In this document: positions 63,036-64,000 of the stretch, one piece after another
Position numbering within the stretch: position 1 is the stretch's first letter
Layout: the number at the start of each line of letters is the position of its first letter
Source: JTS-RE37 sp963756115
GTDB taxonomy: Bacteria; Bacteroidota; Bacteroidia; Flavobacteriales; Flavobacteriaceae
Reading direction: 5' to 3'
DNA: 64,000 nt
NCBI GenBank assembly: GCA_963756115.1
Contig: CAVWMN010000009.1
Location: 248,001-312,000, forward strand
Notes under the pieces: generated by a model
What the model was told of the DNA's origin: nothing
The model's input: only the letters and a program-made list of their open reading frames with translations
The model's database searches: none
Position numbers and translations under genes: made by a program

Positions 63036-64000
63036 ATGACAGTTGATATTATCCTCGTATTCGTAATACTGGGAGTCACTATTGTCTTGTTCGCCTTCGA
63101 AATATTCCCGGTTGATAAGATCGCATTTTTTATCATCGTTTCGCTTGCCCTGTTGGGATTAGTCTCCCCGGAGGAAGCCATTAGTGGGTTTTCGAACAGT
63201 GCGACCATTGCAGTAATGGCATTGATGATGCTTGCCATCGCTATGGAGGCGAATGGCGTTATCAACTGGATGGTATCCGGCCTGGGCAGGGTACGGTCGC
63301 TTCCCATGTATCTCATGGCCCCAGTCTTTATGCTGGTGACAGCCACCATATCTGCTTTTATCAGCACCACCGCCGTGGTGATCGTATTTATCAAGATCGT
63401 AAACCAACTGGCCGATAAATACAATATTTCCCAATCCAAGTTATTGCTCCCTATCTCCTTTGCGGGAATACTAGGAGGGACCTGCACGCTGATGGGTACC
63501 TCCACTAACCTGATCGTCAACTCCGTTGCCAGGAACCTGGGGGCACCGAAACTGGGCTTTTTTGAATTTACCGGGTTGGGACTTATCTTTTTAGGTGTGT
63601 CTGTACTGTACCTGACCATCACGCTCAGATGGCTGCCCTGGGGAAAGAATAAGAATATCAGGGAAGACTACCAGATCAATAATTATATAACCGAGGTTAC
63701 AATTCATAAGGATTCCGAGTTGATCGGCCGGAAGATAGAAGAGACTTTTTTTTACAACAACCCGGAAATATCCCTGTTGAAACTAACGCGGGAGAACAGG
63801 GTACACAATGCTCCGGGCAGATATATTACCTTACGGGAGGATGACACGCTTTTGCTGATGTGCGATATAGAGAACCTTTCCAGGCTCAATGCATCCAAGG
63901 ATTTCACCATACATGACCGCAATTACCCGGAGTCTTCCCGGCAGGAAACAGCAGGTACGGAGCCGATCCCGGAGAATGGCCATACAGTTTTTGTGGAATT
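63036..64000 (+). CDS. SLC13-type transporter with TrkA-C domain, partial
   Basis: At least 321 residues; the gene runs off the window end. From the ATG at 63036 (MTVDIILVFVILGVTIV) there are several transmembrane helices (IAFFIIVSLALLGLVSPEEA, ATIAVMALMMLAIAMEANG). The SLC13/CitT-type signatures are ISAFISTTAVVIVFI and GILGGTCTLMGTSTNLIVNS. A TrkA-C-like cytoplasmic domain follows (IHKDSELIGRKIEE, REDDTLLLMCDIENL). Family members import anions such as sulfate or dicarboxylates. The substrate and the rest of the domain set cannot be seen. Confidence 0.9.
   Translation, partial: MTVDIILVFVILGVTIVLFAFEIFPVDKIAFFIIVSLALLGLVSPEEAISGFSNSATIAVMALMMLAIAMEANGVINWMVSGLGRVRSLPMYLMAPVFMLVTATISAFISTTAVVIVFIKIVNQLADKYNISQSKLLLPISFAGILGGTCTLMGTSTNLIVNSVARNLGAPKLGFFEFTGLGLIFLGVSVLYLTITLRWLPWGKNKNIREDYQINNYITEVTIHKDSELIGRKIEETFFYNNPEISLLKLTRENRVHNAPGRYITLREDDTLLLMCDIENLSRLNASKDFTIHDRNYPESSRQETAGTEPIPENGHTVFVE

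Overview
The window reads as a chromosomal segment of a Bacteroidota bacterium, probably of the flavobacterial/cytophagal side. The signs are HYC_CC_PP and DUF3347 proteins in the metal-efflux cluster, a TAnnTTTG-type promoter element, few recognisable Shine-Dalgarno sites, and moderate GC content. The genus cannot be named from sequence reading alone. I saw no rRNA, tRNA, CRISPR array, integrase or intact insertion sequence.

Region 1 (1-20.9 kb) is a dense biological-conflict (defence-like) island, nearly all on the minus strand. It holds: (a) a SIR2-TIR fusion followed after 1 nt by a STAND ATPase cut by the window edge; (b) on the plus strand, a uracil-DNA-glycosylase-like protein coupled to an amidohydrolase-S41 peptidase fusion; (c) a peptidoglycan-binding protein with an L,D-transpeptidase-like HxG/SxGC pattern; (d) a TIR protein whose stop codon abuts the start of a membrane-anchored nSTAND1 ATPase; (e) a run of TIR, TIR-like, prokaryotic YEATS, an unrecognised beta-rich protein, a cupin and a CHAT protease; (f) a patatin phospholipase, a SLOG-type protein and a TIR/deoxyribosyltransferase-like protein with a TRAFs-binding TPR region. 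Sensors (SLOG, YEATS, TPR), signalling or regulatory parts (TIR, SIR2, STAND) and effectors (CHAT, patatin, TIR NADase, peptidase) are therefore packed side by side, as in the NTP-dependent conflict systems described for multicellular and colonial bacteria. A C6-7 tract recurs on the sense strand upstream of five island genes.

Region 2 (21.2-26 kb) is a transition zone: a HELAH metalloprotease-like protein, an ATP-grasp protein, an NRDE/TANGO2 protein, a LysE-type exporter, a three-hairpin non-coding element and an AraC regulator.

Region 3 (26.5-44.6 kb), on the plus strand, looks like carbohydrate and redox metabolism. It has two paralogous glycogen-debranching-type enzymes bracketing a GH63-like glycosidase, GMC oxidoreductase, SMP-30 lactonase, SDRs, YHS proteins, a VOC protein and a GlcG-type protein, followed by an aquaporin-family channel, an SDR and small membrane proteins. 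An inferred role is release of sugar from an alpha-glucan or glucoside, with oxidation through a lactone.

Region 4 (44.6-55.7 kb) combines a ferric-reductase/Rieske membrane protein with a copper or silver efflux system: HYC_CC_PP, CusA, CusC, CusB, DUF3347 and DUF305. Region 5 (55.8-64 kb) holds a VOC protein, a Crp/Fnr regulator, a SnoaL-like protein, a CheB-CheR-PAS-histidine kinase, CsbD, a Rho-N-like small protein, a nitroreductase and a partial SLC13 transporter.
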